Source: Microbacterium sp. SORGH_AS_0862
GTDB taxonomy: Bacteria > Actinomycetota > Actinomycetes > Actinomycetales > Microbacteriaceae
DNA length: 64,000 bases
Direction of reading: 5' to 3'
NCBI RefSeq assembly: GCF_030818795.1
Contig: NZ_JAUTAY010000001.1
Location: 1,550,001 to 1,614,000 of the forward strand
Shown: positions 25,932-33,461 of the stretch, piece by piece
Layout of the letters: every line of letters begins with the position of its first letter
Position numbering within the stretch: the first letter of the stretch is position 1
Notes under the pieces: model-generated
What the model was told of the DNA's origin: nothing
Database searches by the model: none
Seen by the model: the letters and a program-made list of their open reading frames with translations, nothing else
Made by a program: the position numbers and the translations under genes

Positions 25932-26555
25932 ATGTTCGCAGGAATCCGACGGGGATGGACCCGTTTCGCCGACGCCCGCCCCACGTGGGCGCAGCTGATC
26001 GTGTTCTCGCTGCTCAACGTCGGGATGACGGTGCTCCAGCTCGTACTGATGCCGGTGTTCAAGGCCGTCTTCGCCCTCACGCCGCTCGTGGACACCGGCT
26101 TCCAGGCCCTGCCCATCGGCTCGGACTACTTCATCTTCGACTACGCGGCCGGCGCTCTTCCGGCGGGCGGGGGCGGGCTCGCCTACTTCCTCGCCGTGCA
26201 GCTCACTCTCGCCATCGCGCAGGTCGTGAACTTCTTCGCGCAGCGCAACATCACCTTCAAGTCCAACAGCAACCCGTGGTGGGCGGCGCTCTGGTACACG
26301 CTCGCCTACGTCGTGATCACGTTCGGTGCGGCAGCGCTGCAGGGCTTCTACAAGGCGCCCGTGTACGACCTGTTCATCACGGTCTGGGCGATGGGCGCCA
26401 CCGGCGAGACCCTGGCCGACGTCGTCACGATGCTCATCAACGCCCTCATCTCGTGCGCCGTGTTCTTCCCGATCTTCAAGATCATCTTCCGCCGCGACCC
26501 CGACCCGGAGGTCGTCGTCGCGCCCGCTCCCGCGCGCGAGCGCGTCGGCGTCTGA
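25932..26555 (+). CDS. four-helix membrane protein, GtrA-like
   Basis: A 207-aa integral membrane protein. Four hydrophobic segments are visible: around residues 22-45 (LIVFSLLNVGMTVLQLVLM), 85-105 (AYFLAVQLTLAIAQVVNFF), 118-140 (ALWYTLAYVVITFGAAALQG) and 165-187 (VTMLINALISCAVFFPIFKI). The segment VVNFFAQRNITFKS resembles the GtrA-family pattern 'NFxxxRxxTF', so it may be a lipid-linked-sugar translocation helper, but the match is partial. GGAAGGAGCC precedes the ATG. A short RRDPDPEVVVAPAPARERVGV tail is cytoplasmic. Confidence 0.55.
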   Translation: MFAGIRRGWTRFADARPTWAQLIVFSLLNVGMTVLQLVLMPVFKAVFALTPLVDTGFQALPIGSDYFIFDYAAGALPAGGGGLAYFLAVQLTLAIAQVVNFFAQRNITFKSNSNPWWAALWYTLAYVVITFGAAALQGFYKAPVYDLFITVWAMGATGETLADVVTMLINALISCAVFFPIFKIIFRRDPDPEVVVAPAPARERVGV

Positions 26556-26960
26556 TCAGCCCGCCGCGAGGCCGAACGCCTCGAGCTCCGCGGGCTCCAG
26601 CATCCGGGACCGGATAAGAAACCGCATCCCCGTCGGCGCCTCCACGCTGAACCCCGCGCCGCGCCCCGGTACGGCGTCGATCGTCAGGTGCGTGTACTTC
26701 CAGTATTCGAACTGCGATTCGGACATGAAGACCTCGATGGGCGCGAGATCGGCGACGCGCAGCGCGCCGAGTCGCACGTCGCTCGGTCCGGTGAGGAACA
26801 TGCCGACGGGGTAGCACATGGGTGCGGAGCCGTCGCAGCATCCGCCCGACTGGTGGAACATGAGCGGGCCGTGCTGCGCGGTGAGCTCCACGAGCAGGGA
26901 TGCGGCCGCATCCGTCACCGCGACCCGTTCCGCCGTCCGCTCGATCGGTTCCTCGTCCAT
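26556..26960 (-). CDS. DUF779 family protein
   Basis: A 134-aa soluble protein of the DUF779 family. The family core is intact: LMFHQSGGCCDGSAPMCYP near residue 35, a cysteine-rich pattern that could bind metal, then VFMSESQFEYWKYTHLTIDAVPGRGAGFSVE and RFLIRSR. DUF779 genes usually sit next to AldB/ExaC-type aldehyde dehydrogenases and GAF regulators, as here, but their role is unknown. The ATG at 26960 has AGGAAGG upstream; a longer frame to 27029 would run through the repeat units and is rejected. Confidence 0.88.
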   Translation of the reverse strand: MDEEPIERTAERVAVTDAAASLLVELTAQHGPLMFHQSGGCCDGSAPMCYPVGMFLTGPSDVRLGALRVADLAPIEVFMSESQFEYWKYTHLTIDAVPGRGAGFSVEAPTGMRFLIRSRMLEPAELEAFGLAAG

Positions 26961-26978
26961 CCCTTTTTCCTTCCTCCC

Positions 26979-27072
26979 GTGTCCCACTTGCCGCATCCCG
27001 TGTCCCACTTGCCGCATCCCGTGTCCCACTTGCCGCAGGTTTCACCCCTGATTCCTGCGGAAAGTGGGACAC
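26979..27072. repeat. three tandem GTGTCCCACTTGCCGCATCCC units plus inverted copy
   Basis: The 21-base unit occurs at 26979-26999 and 27000-27020, with a 17-base partial copy at 27021-27037. An inverted copy, TGCGGAAAGTGGGACAC, lies at 27056-27072. The third unit and the inverted copy (27021-27039 with 27054-27072) can pair over 19 bases with one mismatch around a 14-base loop. It lies between aldD-like and DUF779 genes on the same strand. The same TGTCCCACTT word recurs near 32.1 kb. Confidence 0.8.
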
Positions 27073-27090
27073 GGATGCGGCGGGCGTGAC

Positions 27091-28638
27091 TCAGAAGAAG
27101 CCCATCGGCCCGTCGGCGTAGGAGACGAGCAGGTTCTTCGTCTGCTGGTAGTGATCGAGCATCTTCAGGTGGTTCTCGCGTCCGATGCCCGACTGCTTGT
27201 ATCCGCCGAAGGCCGCGTGCGCCGGGTACTGGTGGTACGTGTTCGTCCACACCCGCCCCGCTTCGATGCCGCGCCCGGCGCGGTACATCGTGTCGGCCGA
27301 TCGGCTCCACACCCCGGCGCCCAGACCGTAGAGGGTGTCGTTCGCGGTGTGGATGGCGTCGTCGAAGCCCTCGAAGCTCGTGACCGAGACGACCGGACCG
27401 AAGATCTCCTCCTGGAAGATGCGCATGCTGTTCTGACCCTCGAACACCGTGGGTGCCACGTAGTAGCCCTCGGACAGGTCGCCTCCGAGGTCGACGCGCT
27501 CCCCTCCCGCGAGCAGCTTCGCGCCCTCCGCCTTGCCGATCTCGATGTAGGACAGGATCTTCTCGAGCTGGTCGTTCGAAGCCTGCGCGCCGATCATGGT
27601 CGCGGGATCCAGCGGGTTTCCCTGCACGATCTTGCCGACCCGCTCCAGGCCGTCCCCGAGGAACCGGTCGTAGATCGAGCGCTGGATGAGGGCACGACTC
27701 GGACAGGTGCAGACCTCGCCCTGGTTCAGCGCGAAGAACGTGAAGCCCTCCAGCGCCTTGTCGTAGTAGGCGTCGCGCTCGCGGGCCACATCCTCGAAGA
27801 AGATGTTCGCGCTCTTGCCGCCGAGCTCCAGCGTCACCGGGATGAGGTTCTGCGAGGCGTACTGCATGATGAGCCGGCCGGTCGTGGTCTCGCCCGTGAA
27901 GGCGACCTTGCGGATGCGCTTGTGCTGCGCGAGCGGCGCCCCCGCCTCGATGCCGAAGCCGTTGACGATGTTCACGACGCCGGCCGGCAGCAGGTCACCG
28001 ATGAGATCGAAGAGGAAGAGGATGGATGCTGGTGTCTGCTCGGCGGGCTTGAGCACGACGCAGTTGCCGGCGGCGAGGGCGGGCGCGAGCTTCCACGTGG
28101 CCATGAGGATCGGGAAGTTCCACGGGATGATCTGGCCGACCACGCCCAGCGGCTCGTGGAAGTGGTAGGCGACGGTGTCCTCGTCGATCTGGCTGAGCGA
28201 GCCCTCCTGCGCCCGCAGGACCCCCGCGAAGTAGCGGAAGTGGTCGACCGCGAGCGGGATGTCGGCGGCGAGCGTCTCGCGCACCGGCTTGCCGTTCTCC
28301 CACGTCTCTGCGACGGCGATCTTCTCGAGGTTCGCCTCGATGCGGCCGGCGATCTTGTTGAGGATGTTCGCACGATCGGCGGGCGTCGTCTTCTTCCAGC
28401 TCTCGAACGCCTGCCACGCCACATCCACGGCGCGGTCGATGTCCTCACTCGTACCCCGACCGACCTCGCAGAACGGCTTGCCCGTGACCGGGGTGATGTT
28501 CTCGAAGTACTGGCCCTTGATCGGCTCGACGAACTCGCCGCCGATGTAGTGGCCGTAGCGGCTGCGGTACTCGGCGACCGATCCGCGGGACCCGGGGGCG
28601 GCGTAGACGCTCGAGACGCCGTCTTCAACGATGGTCAT
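27091..28638 (-). CDS. NAD-dependent aldehyde dehydrogenase (AldB/ExaC-like)
   Basis: A 515-aa cytoplasmic enzyme oxidising an aldehyde to its acid. The fold landmarks are [23 protein letters not shown] (cofactor site), FTGETTTGR, catalytic Glu in [12 protein letters not shown], and catalytic Cys in [13 protein letters not shown], followed by [13 protein letters not shown]. The NQGEVCTCP form is typical of the acetaldehyde/chloroacetaldehyde (AcoD/ExaC) group. The ATG at 28638 has AAGGAGA upstream; the longer frame to 28707 is unlikely. Its neighbours are a GAF-domain regulator upstream and DUF779 downstream, the standard inducible aldehyde-oxidation module. Confidence 0.93.
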   Translation of the reverse strand: MTIVEDGVSSVYAAPGSRGSVAEYRSRYGHYIGGEFVEPIKGQYFENITPVTGKPFCEVGRGTSEDIDRAVDVAWQAFESWKKTTPADRANILNKIAGRIEANLEKIAVAETWENGKPVRETLAADIPLAVDHFRYFAGVLRAQEGSLSQIDEDTVAYHFHEPLGVVGQIIPWNFPILMATWKLAPALAAGNCVVLKPAEQTPASILFLFDLIGDLLPAGVVNIVNGFGIEAGAPLAQHKRIRKVAFTGETTTGRLIMQYASQNLIPVTLELGGKSANIFFEDVARERDAYYDKALEGFTFFALNQGEVCTCPSRALIQRSIYDRFLGDGLERVGKIVQGNPLDPATMIGAQASNDQLEKILSYIEIGKAEGAKLLAGGERVDLGGDLSEGYYVAPTVFEGQNSMRIFQEEIFGPVVSVTSFEGFDDAIHTANDTLYGLGAGVWSRSADTMYRAGRGIEAGRVWTNTYHQYPAHAAFGGYKQSGIGRENHLKMLDHYQQTKNLLVSYADGPMGFF

Positions 28639-28710
28639 GTCATCTCCTTCGACGATCAGGACGGAGGCGGCATCGGCGCCGCGCTCGTTGCCCGACACCG
28701 TAAGCACCCC

Positions 28711-28728
28711 CGGGTTGCATCGGGTTGC
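28711..28728. promoter_or_regulatory. direct repeat CGGGTTGC x2 upstream of aldehyde dehydrogenase
   Basis: CGGGTTGC occurs at 28711-28718 and 28721-28728, ten bases apart (one helical turn), in the 102-base spacer between the dehydrogenase start and the stop of its regulator. It is a plausible activator site for the GAF regulator, by position only. Confidence 0.3.
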
Positions 28729-28740
28729 GCGTCGAGACGA

Positions 28741-30066
28741 CTAGGCGCCGAGCTGCTCCAAGCGCGCGACGATCGGCCCGCGACGCGGCGAACGCGGAGC
28801 GAGCATCCCGAGGCAGAGGCGCAGCGCATCCGCATCCTCGCGTCCCTCATCCGTGTCGACATAGGCCAGCAGCACATCGAGCCCCGCCCCGGCGAGGAGG
28901 GATTCGCGCAGCGCCGCCTGCACGCTCTGCCGCAGCTCCTCCACCCCCGGCGCGCGGGAGTCCGGGAGGACGGGACCGCGATACGCGGTGAGGGCCACGC
29001 GGTGCGCGCCGCGATCGAGCAGCGACACGACATGGTCGGCGTCGGTCTGGAGAGGGCTCGTCAGCCGATAGGGACGGGATGCGGGGATCAGCGCGGGGGC
29101 GACGGCGTCGAGTACCCGGCGCAGTCGCACCATCTCCGGGCGCAGGGTCTCCACTGGCGCGGCTTCGCCGTACACGAGGGCGGCCAGTCGCTCCGCCGAG
29201 AGCCCCTGCTGGTGCACCGCCAGCATGAGCAGGATCTCCGCGTGCCGTGCGCTCAGCTCGGTCACAGTGGTGCCCCGGTCGTCGACGACGTCGAGCACGG
29301 CGAGGTCGCGCCCGAGCACGCGGAGGGTGGCGTGCTCGGTGGCGCCGCGTGTACGACGCGGGGGCCGGCTCTTCACGGGCGGTTCGGCGCGCGCCCGCAG
29401 CCTGGCCACCAGCAGCTCCCCCTCGATCGCCCGCGCCGTCGCGTCGACGAGCAACTGCGCCTGCGGCGTGGTGACCTCGGCGCCCCCGGTCACATCGATG
29501 ACCCCGAGCACGCGTCGGCTCTCCGGGTCGCGCACCGGCGCCGCCGTGCACGACCACGGTTGGACGAGCCGGTTGAAGTGCTCGGCTCCGCGGATCTGGA
29601 CGGACGTGTCGAGGGCGAGGGCCGTGCCGGGCGCCGAGGTGCCGACGGCCTGCTCCGACCAGTTCGCCCCCGCGACGAAACCCATGTCGCCCGTGAGGTC
29701 GCGGATGCGGCGATCCCCCTCGACCCACAGCAGACGGCCCGCCGCATCCCCCACCGCGACGACGACGCCCGACTCGTCCTCATCGCCCGGCAACAGCAGC
29801 TGGCGGATCATGTCCATGACGCTCGCGAGGGGATGTGTGCGGCGGTAGGCGTCGAGTTCGTCCGAGATGAGATCCAGGGGCGGCACGGCCTCCACGCCGA
29901 CGAGGCTTCGGGCCGAGCGCTGCCAGCTCTCGCGGACGAGACCGCGCACGGCGGTGACCCGCGGATCCTGCGCGTTGCCGCCGACGAACTCCTCGTGCGC
30001 GCGCTCGATCAGCAGGCGCGAGCTCTCGGCCGACGCCTCGCGACGCAGAGACCAGGGCGAGGGCAC
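28741..30066 (-). CDS. GAF-domain transcriptional regulator (AcoR-like sensory half, no AAA+ domain)
   Basis: A 441-aa regulator. Residues 1-230 match the AcoR sensory region: RESWQRSARSLVGVEAVPP, then a GAF domain with DAAGRLLWVEGDRRIRDLTGDMGFVAGANWSEQAVGTSAPGTAL and HFNRLVQPWSCTAAPVRDP. The sigma-54 AAA+ domain of classical AcoR is missing. The C-terminal 180 residues instead look like a winged-helix/BTAD-type output (LSARHAEILLMLAVHQQGLSAERLAALVYG). This layout is normal in Actinobacteria lacking sigma-54. A GTG starts it. It lies directly upstream of the aldehyde dehydrogenase on the same strand and is likely its activator. Confidence 0.82.
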   Translation of the reverse strand: MPSPWSLRREASAESSRLLIERAHEEFVGGNAQDPRVTAVRGLVRESWQRSARSLVGVEAVPPLDLISDELDAYRRTHPLASVMDMIRQLLLPGDEDESGVVVAVGDAAGRLLWVEGDRRIRDLTGDMGFVAGANWSEQAVGTSAPGTALALDTSVQIRGAEHFNRLVQPWSCTAAPVRDPESRRVLGVIDVTGGAEVTTPQAQLLVDATARAIEGELLVARLRARAEPPVKSRPPRRTRGATEHATLRVLGRDLAVLDVVDDRGTTVTELSARHAEILLMLAVHQQGLSAERLAALVYGEAAPVETLRPEMVRLRRVLDAVAPALIPASRPYRLTSPLQTDADHVVSLLDRGAHRVALTAYRGPVLPDSRAPGVEELRQSVQAALRESLLAGAGLDVLLAYVDTDEGREDADALRLCLGMLAPRSPRRGPIVARLEQLGA

Positions 30067-30120
30067 AACGACTCCGATCGACGGTGATCAGGTGGCTTCA
30101 GTGTAGGCACGCGGCACGCG

Positions 30121-30145
30121 GTGCGACAGGGTCGTTGTGCGACAC
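30121..30145. promoter_or_regulatory. GTGCGACA direct repeat in divergent promoter region
   Basis: GTGCGACA at 30121-30128 and 30137-30144, sixteen bases apart, lies between the divergent GAF regulator (start 30066) and PadR gene (start 30216). It could be a binding site for either regulator; no evidence beyond position. Confidence 0.25.
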
Positions 30146-30215
30146 ACGGTACTGCACTGCTCGCACTACTGCGCACTGCGTGGTAGCTTGCTTCGCAGAG
30201 GAGAGAGGAGCGCGG

Positions 30216-31673
30216 ATGGACACCACGCAGCTGTTGAAGGGGGTGTTGGACGCCGCCGTGCTGGCGGTCGTGCAGCACGAGGACGCCTACGGGTACGACA
30301 TCGTGCGACGCCTGCGCGACGCCGGCCTCGGCGAGGTGGGCGACGCATCCGTCTACGGGACGCTTCGCCGGCTCTACAGCGCCGGGTCGCTCTCGAGCTA
30401 TGTGGTGCCCTCGGACGGCGGTCCGCACCGCAAGTACTACGCGATCAACCCGCAGGGGCGCGCGGCACTCGACGCGCAGCGCGAGGACTGGGCCTCGTTC
30501 TCGCTCGCGCTGAGCACGCTGCTCGACGCCTCTCGTAAAACCCGCCGCGCTGCGCACGATCGGAGAAGGACGATGAACGCCACGACTCAGCCCCGAGCCG
30601 ACATCCCGGCCTTCGCCGCCGCCGTCCGCGCGGAACTGAACGACCTGCCCGCCGACGAGGTCGACGACCTGCTCGACGGTCTGGAAGCCGACCTGTCCGA
30701 ACAGGCCGAAGACAGCGGCGAGGCGTTCTCCCTCCCGGATGCGGCGACCTACGCCGCGGAGCTCCGCGCTGCCGCGGGACTTCCCGAGCGCAACGGTCGA
30801 GCCGTCAAGGTGCCGGTGCGCGAGCAGCTGGAGCGCGCCCGGCAGGCGGCAGCCACCCGCATCCGCTCATCCCGGTTCGGCTCCGCCACGCTCGATCTGC
30901 TCGTGTCGCTGCGCCCGGTCTGGTGGATCGCGCGCGGGGTGGCGTTCTACCTCATGCTGGTGTTCCTGACCATTCCGTTCATCGGCAGGGCGGACTACGT
31001 GCCCACGAACATCGTGGCGTGGGCGATCCTGGCGGCTCTGGTGCTCCTCAGCATCCAGTGGGGGCGCGGGAAGTGGCTGCCTCACCGCTGGGTGCGGGGC
31101 CTGCGGAGCGCGCTCAACGTGGCGGCGACGATCGTCGCGGCGATCGCGCTGATCGCGGCGCCCACGGTGCTGCCGCAATACTTCGCCTCGCAGTCGGCGT
31201 ATGCGAACTACGTCCCGATGGACACGACTCAGCCCGGTCTCGTGCTGGACGGGGAGCGCGTGCGCAACGTGTTCGCCTACGACGCCGAGGGCAACCCGCT
31301 CGAGAACGTGCAGCTGTACACCGACCAGGGAACCCCGCTGACGACCGTCGGCACCGAGGGTGTCATGAACGGATGGTGGTGGGACGAGTACTTCCTGGGC
31401 GGCGGGGGTCCAGTCACGACGGCCTACGAGGGCACGGGGCGCTCCCCGCTGTGGAACGTGTTCCCGCTGCGCGAGGCGACGGGCGTGAGCGAGTGGGATG
31501 CGGACACCGCCATCGGGACCCTGCCCCGCGCACCGTTCGCACAGGTTCCGGCCGTGCCCGCGCAGCCGGACGCCGGCACGGAACCGACGCCGAGTCCGAC
31601 GCTCGGGCCCAGTACGGGGACGGATACGGCGCCTCTTCCTGAGCCCGCACCCGAGGTGGAGGCGACGCCATGA
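30216..31673 (+). CDS. PadR regulator fused in frame to a HAAS/DUF1700-like membrane protein
   Basis: A single 485-codon frame joins two proteins that are normally separate overlapping genes. Residues 1-108 are a complete PadR winged helix: LKGVLDAAVLAVVQHEDAYGYDIVRRL, ASVYGTLRRLYSAGSL and HRKYYAINPQGRAAL. From residue 120 (ATG at 30573 with its own GGAGAAGGA upstream) comes a HAAS-like helical segment (VRAELNDLPADEVDDLLDGLEADL), then membrane helices at about 235-255, 265-283 and 298-318, and an extracytoplasmic domain with a Pro/Thr tail. In the adjacent frame a TAA at 30536 would end PadR in the usual place, so one lost base could explain the fusion. It may be a true fusion or a frameshift artefact. 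The pair resembles PadR-controlled envelope-stress modules. Confidence 0.75.
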   Translation: MDTTQLLKGVLDAAVLAVVQHEDAYGYDIVRRLRDAGLGEVGDASVYGTLRRLYSAGSLSSYVVPSDGGPHRKYYAINPQGRAALDAQREDWASFSLALSTLLDASRKTRRAAHDRRRTMNATTQPRADIPAFAAAVRAELNDLPADEVDDLLDGLEADLSEQAEDSGEAFSLPDAATYAAELRAAAGLPERNGRAVKVPVREQLERARQAAATRIRSSRFGSATLDLLVSLRPVWWIARGVAFYLMLVFLTIPFIGRADYVPTNIVAWAILAALVLLSIQWGRGKWLPHRWVRGLRSALNVAATIVAAIALIAAPTVLPQYFASQSAYANYVPMDTTQPGLVLDGERVRNVFAYDAEGNPLENVQLYTDQGTPLTTVGTEGVMNGWWWDEYFLGGGGPVTTAYEGTGRSPLWNVFPLREATGVSEWDADTAIGTLPRAPFAQVPAVPAQPDAGTEPTPSPTLGPSTGTDTAPLPEPAPEVEATP

Positions 31674-31822
31674 GCATGATCGGTCAGGGTCGCCCGGATG
31701 CGTCCGCCAACGGTGACGCCCCCGCGGCTCCGCCGCCCCCACCCGCCGGACCGGCGCGGATCGTGAGCATCGACATCAGCCACCTGGTGCGCGAGGCCCT
31801 CGACTCCGACCCTCGCGACTGA
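31670..31822 (+). CDS. small proline-rich protein, 50 aa, unknown
   Basis: An ATG at 31670 overlaps the stop of the PadR-membrane gene (ATGA) and has GGAGG eight bases upstream. It encodes a 50-residue protein with a proline/alanine stretch (DAPAAPPPPPAGPARIV) and a helical end (IDISHLVREALDSDPRD). No family is recognised. Coupling and the good ribosome site support it as a real small gene, perhaps an accessory of the preceding membrane protein. Confidence 0.5.
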   Translation: MSMIGQGRPDASANGDAPAAPPPPPAGPARIVSIDISHLVREALDSDPRD

Positions 31823-31960
31823 GGAGCCTTCGTCCCGAGGTACCCCTGTTGAGGAACCTCCGCGCCGAGGGGCCCCTTGAGGAACCTCCGTCCGGTGGGA
31901 CCCCTTGAGGAACCTCCGCGCCGAGGGGCCCCGGTTGAGGAACCTCCCCCTGAGGGTGCT
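31821..31960. repeat. tandem minisatellite, GAGGAACCTCCG-type 28-30-base unit
   Basis: Units start at 31821, 31851, 31879, 31907 and 31937; the last is degenerate. The unit is GAGGAACCTCC, then CGCGCCGAGGGGCCCC or a variant, then TT. Each contains two small dyads (GAGGAACCTC and GAGGGGCCCC). The period is not a multiple of three. It starts at the stop codon of the small gene at 31670 and lies in the 440-base non-coding spacer 31823-32262. Confidence 0.8.
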
Positions 31961-32000
31961 CCTCCCCCTGACGCCCTCACTTCGTGGACCCACACCCCCT

Positions 32001-32050
32001 GTTCCCCTGTCACAGATCGACGTCCGGACGTCGATCTGTGACAGGGGAAC
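32001..32050. repeat. perfect 50-bp palindrome
   Basis: GTTCCCCTGTCACAGATCGA plus CGTCC (32001-32025) is followed with no spacer by its exact reverse complement (32026-32050). CACACC at 31991 and GGTGTG at 32054 can extend the pairing after a small bulge. It lies in the convergent spacer between the PadR unit and the HxlR gene, together with two other repeat types. It could form a cruciform or a long RNA hairpin acting as a terminator. Confidence 0.9.
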
Positions 32051-32078
32051 GTTGGTGTGTGCGGGGTCATCGACATCC

Positions 32079-32151
32079 ATGTCCCACTTTTCGCAGTTCC
32101 GGGCCCACTTTCTTGCGCCAAGTGGGACATGCACTGCAGGAAGTGGGACAT
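32079..32151. repeat. inverted TGTCCCACTT repeat cluster
   Basis: ATGTCCCACTTTTCGCAG (32079-32096) pairs with CTGCAGGAAGTGGGACAT (32134-32151) at 16 of 18 positions. Inside lies another pair, CCCACTT (32104-32110) and AAGTGGG (32120-32126). The word TGTCCCACTT with GCA a few bases on is shared with the cluster at 26979-27072, so this is a dispersed intergenic element. Confidence 0.75.
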
Positions 32152-32262
32152 GCTGACGGCGGGGCGGGCGCACCGGCGCACCGGCGGACGGGCGCGCGCG
32201 GGGCGGGGCGGGCGCACCGGCGAACGGGCGCGCGCCGGCGGGCGGAGGCGGGGACGCGGGGG

Positions 32263-32628
32263 TCAGCGGGTGGCGGAGAGGTTGCCGTCGGCCCAGGCGC
32301 CCAGCTGGGCGAGGATCGGGACGAGGCGGGCGCCCGCATCCGTCAGCGCGTAGGAGACCGCGACCGGAGGACCTGCATCCACATCGCGCACGACCAGGCC
32401 GGCGTCGGCGAGTTCGACGAGGCGATCCGAGAGCACGGCGTCGCTGATGCCGGTGACGGCCCGGCGCAGCCCCACGAACGACAGGGGCCCCTCGCCGAGC
32501 ACGTCGAGGATCATGCCGTTCCAGCGCTTGCCGAGAACCGAGAAGGCGCGCGACACGGCGGCGTCACACTGACGCTCGTCGTGCTGCTCTGCGGCCACGC
32601 ACCCCAGTCTAGCCGTGCTAGCGTTCAC
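32263..32628 (-). CDS. HxlR-family winged-helix regulator
   Basis: A 121-aa MarR-like DNA-binding protein of the HxlR group. It has CDAAVSRAFSVLGKRWNGMILDVL, then GLRRAVTGISDAVLSDRLVELADAGLV and a beta-wing AVSYALTDAGARLVP. The upstream cysteine in RQC is the residue used for redox sensing in relatives such as YodB/QorR. It is divergent from an azoreductase-like gene 44 bases away, the standard arrangement for quinone or electrophile sensing. A GTG start at 32628 is used; GTG ten codons later is possible. Confidence 0.88.
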   Translation of the reverse strand: MNASTARLGCVAAEQHDERQCDAAVSRAFSVLGKRWNGMILDVLGEGPLSFVGLRRAVTGISDAVLSDRLVELADAGLVVRDVDAGPPVAVSYALTDAGARLVPILAQLGAWADGNLSATR

Positions 32629-32672
32629 GGAGTCACTCTCTTTTTACTAGCCGCTAGGTCGATTGGAGCACA
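32629..32672. promoter_or_regulatory. shared divergent promoter of hxlR-like and azoreductase genes
   Basis: Only 44 bases separate the two starts, so both promoters and the operator must overlap or enter the genes. CTTTTTACTAGCCGCTAGG contains a short dyad CTAGCCGCTAG that is a candidate HxlR site. Confidence 0.4.
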
Positions 32673-33326
32673 ATGTCCCTCTTCCGTCTGGATGCGAGCA
32701 TCCTTCCCCCCACCTCCGCCAGCCGCGCCCTCGGCGACATCGTCGAGACCGAGTGGCTCGCCACCCACGCCGACCAGACGGTCGTCCGTCGCGACCTCGC
32801 CGCCGAGCCGGTCCCGGCCACAGCGTGGGCGGCCGCCGTCACCGGGAGGAACCTGCCCGACGCCGACCGCACCGCCGAGCAGCGCGAGGCCCTCGCCCTG
32901 GCGACGCGCCTCGCCGACGAGCTCATCGACGCCGACGCCCTCCTGCTCACGGTCCCGCTCTACAACTACGGCGTCTCGCAGCACGCGAAGACCTGGTTCG
33001 ACCTGGCCTACACCGACCCGCGCATCGATCCGCAGGGCACGGCGCTGCGCGGCAAGCCCGCCGTGCTGGTCACGGTGCTCGGCGGCAACTACGACGCCGG
33101 CACGCCCAAGGAGGGCTGGGACCATTCGACTGCATGGCTGCGTCGCGTGCTCGAGGACGTGTGGGGCCTCGACCTCCGCGTCGTGCAGCGCTCGTTCACC
33201 CTCGTGGGTGTGAACCCCGCGCTGGATCAGTTCTCCGAGATCGCCGCCGACATCAAGTCCGCCGCCGAGGACGCCGCGCGCGATGGCGGTCGCTCGATCG
33301 CAGAGGCCGCGTCCGCCACAGTCTGA
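32673..33326 (+). CDS. FMN-dependent NADH-azoreductase / quinone reductase
   Basis: A 217-aa flavodoxin-like-fold reductase. Signature parts are an N-terminal LDASILPPTSASRALGD (phosphate-binding loop region of AzoR-type proteins), LTVPLYNYGVSQHAKTWFDLA (FMN ring contact), and LVTVLGGNY. It would reduce quinones or azo compounds by two electrons using NAD(P)H, protecting against electrophiles. It is divergent from and probably controlled by the HxlR regulator. A strong terminator follows. Confidence 0.88.
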   Translation: MSLFRLDASILPPTSASRALGDIVETEWLATHADQTVVRRDLAAEPVPATAWAAAVTGRNLPDADRTAEQREALALATRLADELIDADALLLTVPLYNYGVSQHAKTWFDLAYTDPRIDPQGTALRGKPAVLVTVLGGNYDAGTPKEGWDHSTAWLRRVLEDVWGLDLRVVQRSFTLVGVNPALDQFSEIAADIKSAAEDAARDGGRSIAEAASATV

Positions 33327-33357
33327 GCCGGCGCCGCATCCCTCCCGCAGGAGATGT

Positions 33358-33405
33358 CCGCCCATCAGGACGATTCGCGTCAGAGCGTCCTGATGGGCGG
33401 TTTTT
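33358..33405 (+). terminator. intrinsic terminator after azoreductase gene
   Basis: CCGCCCATCAGGACG and CGTCCTGATGGGCGG form a perfect 15-bp stem followed by TTTTT at 33401-33405. It is the clearest rho-independent terminator in the window. Confidence 0.9.
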
Positions 33406-33461
33406 CCTGTCGGGCGGATGCGGCCGAGCACCGGATGCGGCCACGCACCGGTCGGCGGGCA

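Noticed and set aside
26979..27040. Tandem 21-base units considered as a CRISPR array
   Set aside because: Units are contiguous with no unique spacers, and no cas genes are present.
27064..30087. 1007-codon plus-strand open frame
   Set aside because: Antisense to the aldehyde dehydrogenase and its regulator. Arg/Glu/Asp-rich text without any domain; a by-product of high-GC third positions.
30084..30215. Upstream extension of the PadR frame
   Set aside because: The extra codons are cysteine/arginine-rich and unlike PadR; the ATG at 30216 has a clear GAGAGGAG site.
31821..31960. 28/30-base repeats considered as CRISPR
   Set aside because: No spacers between units; joints are only 2-4 bases. 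It is a minisatellite.
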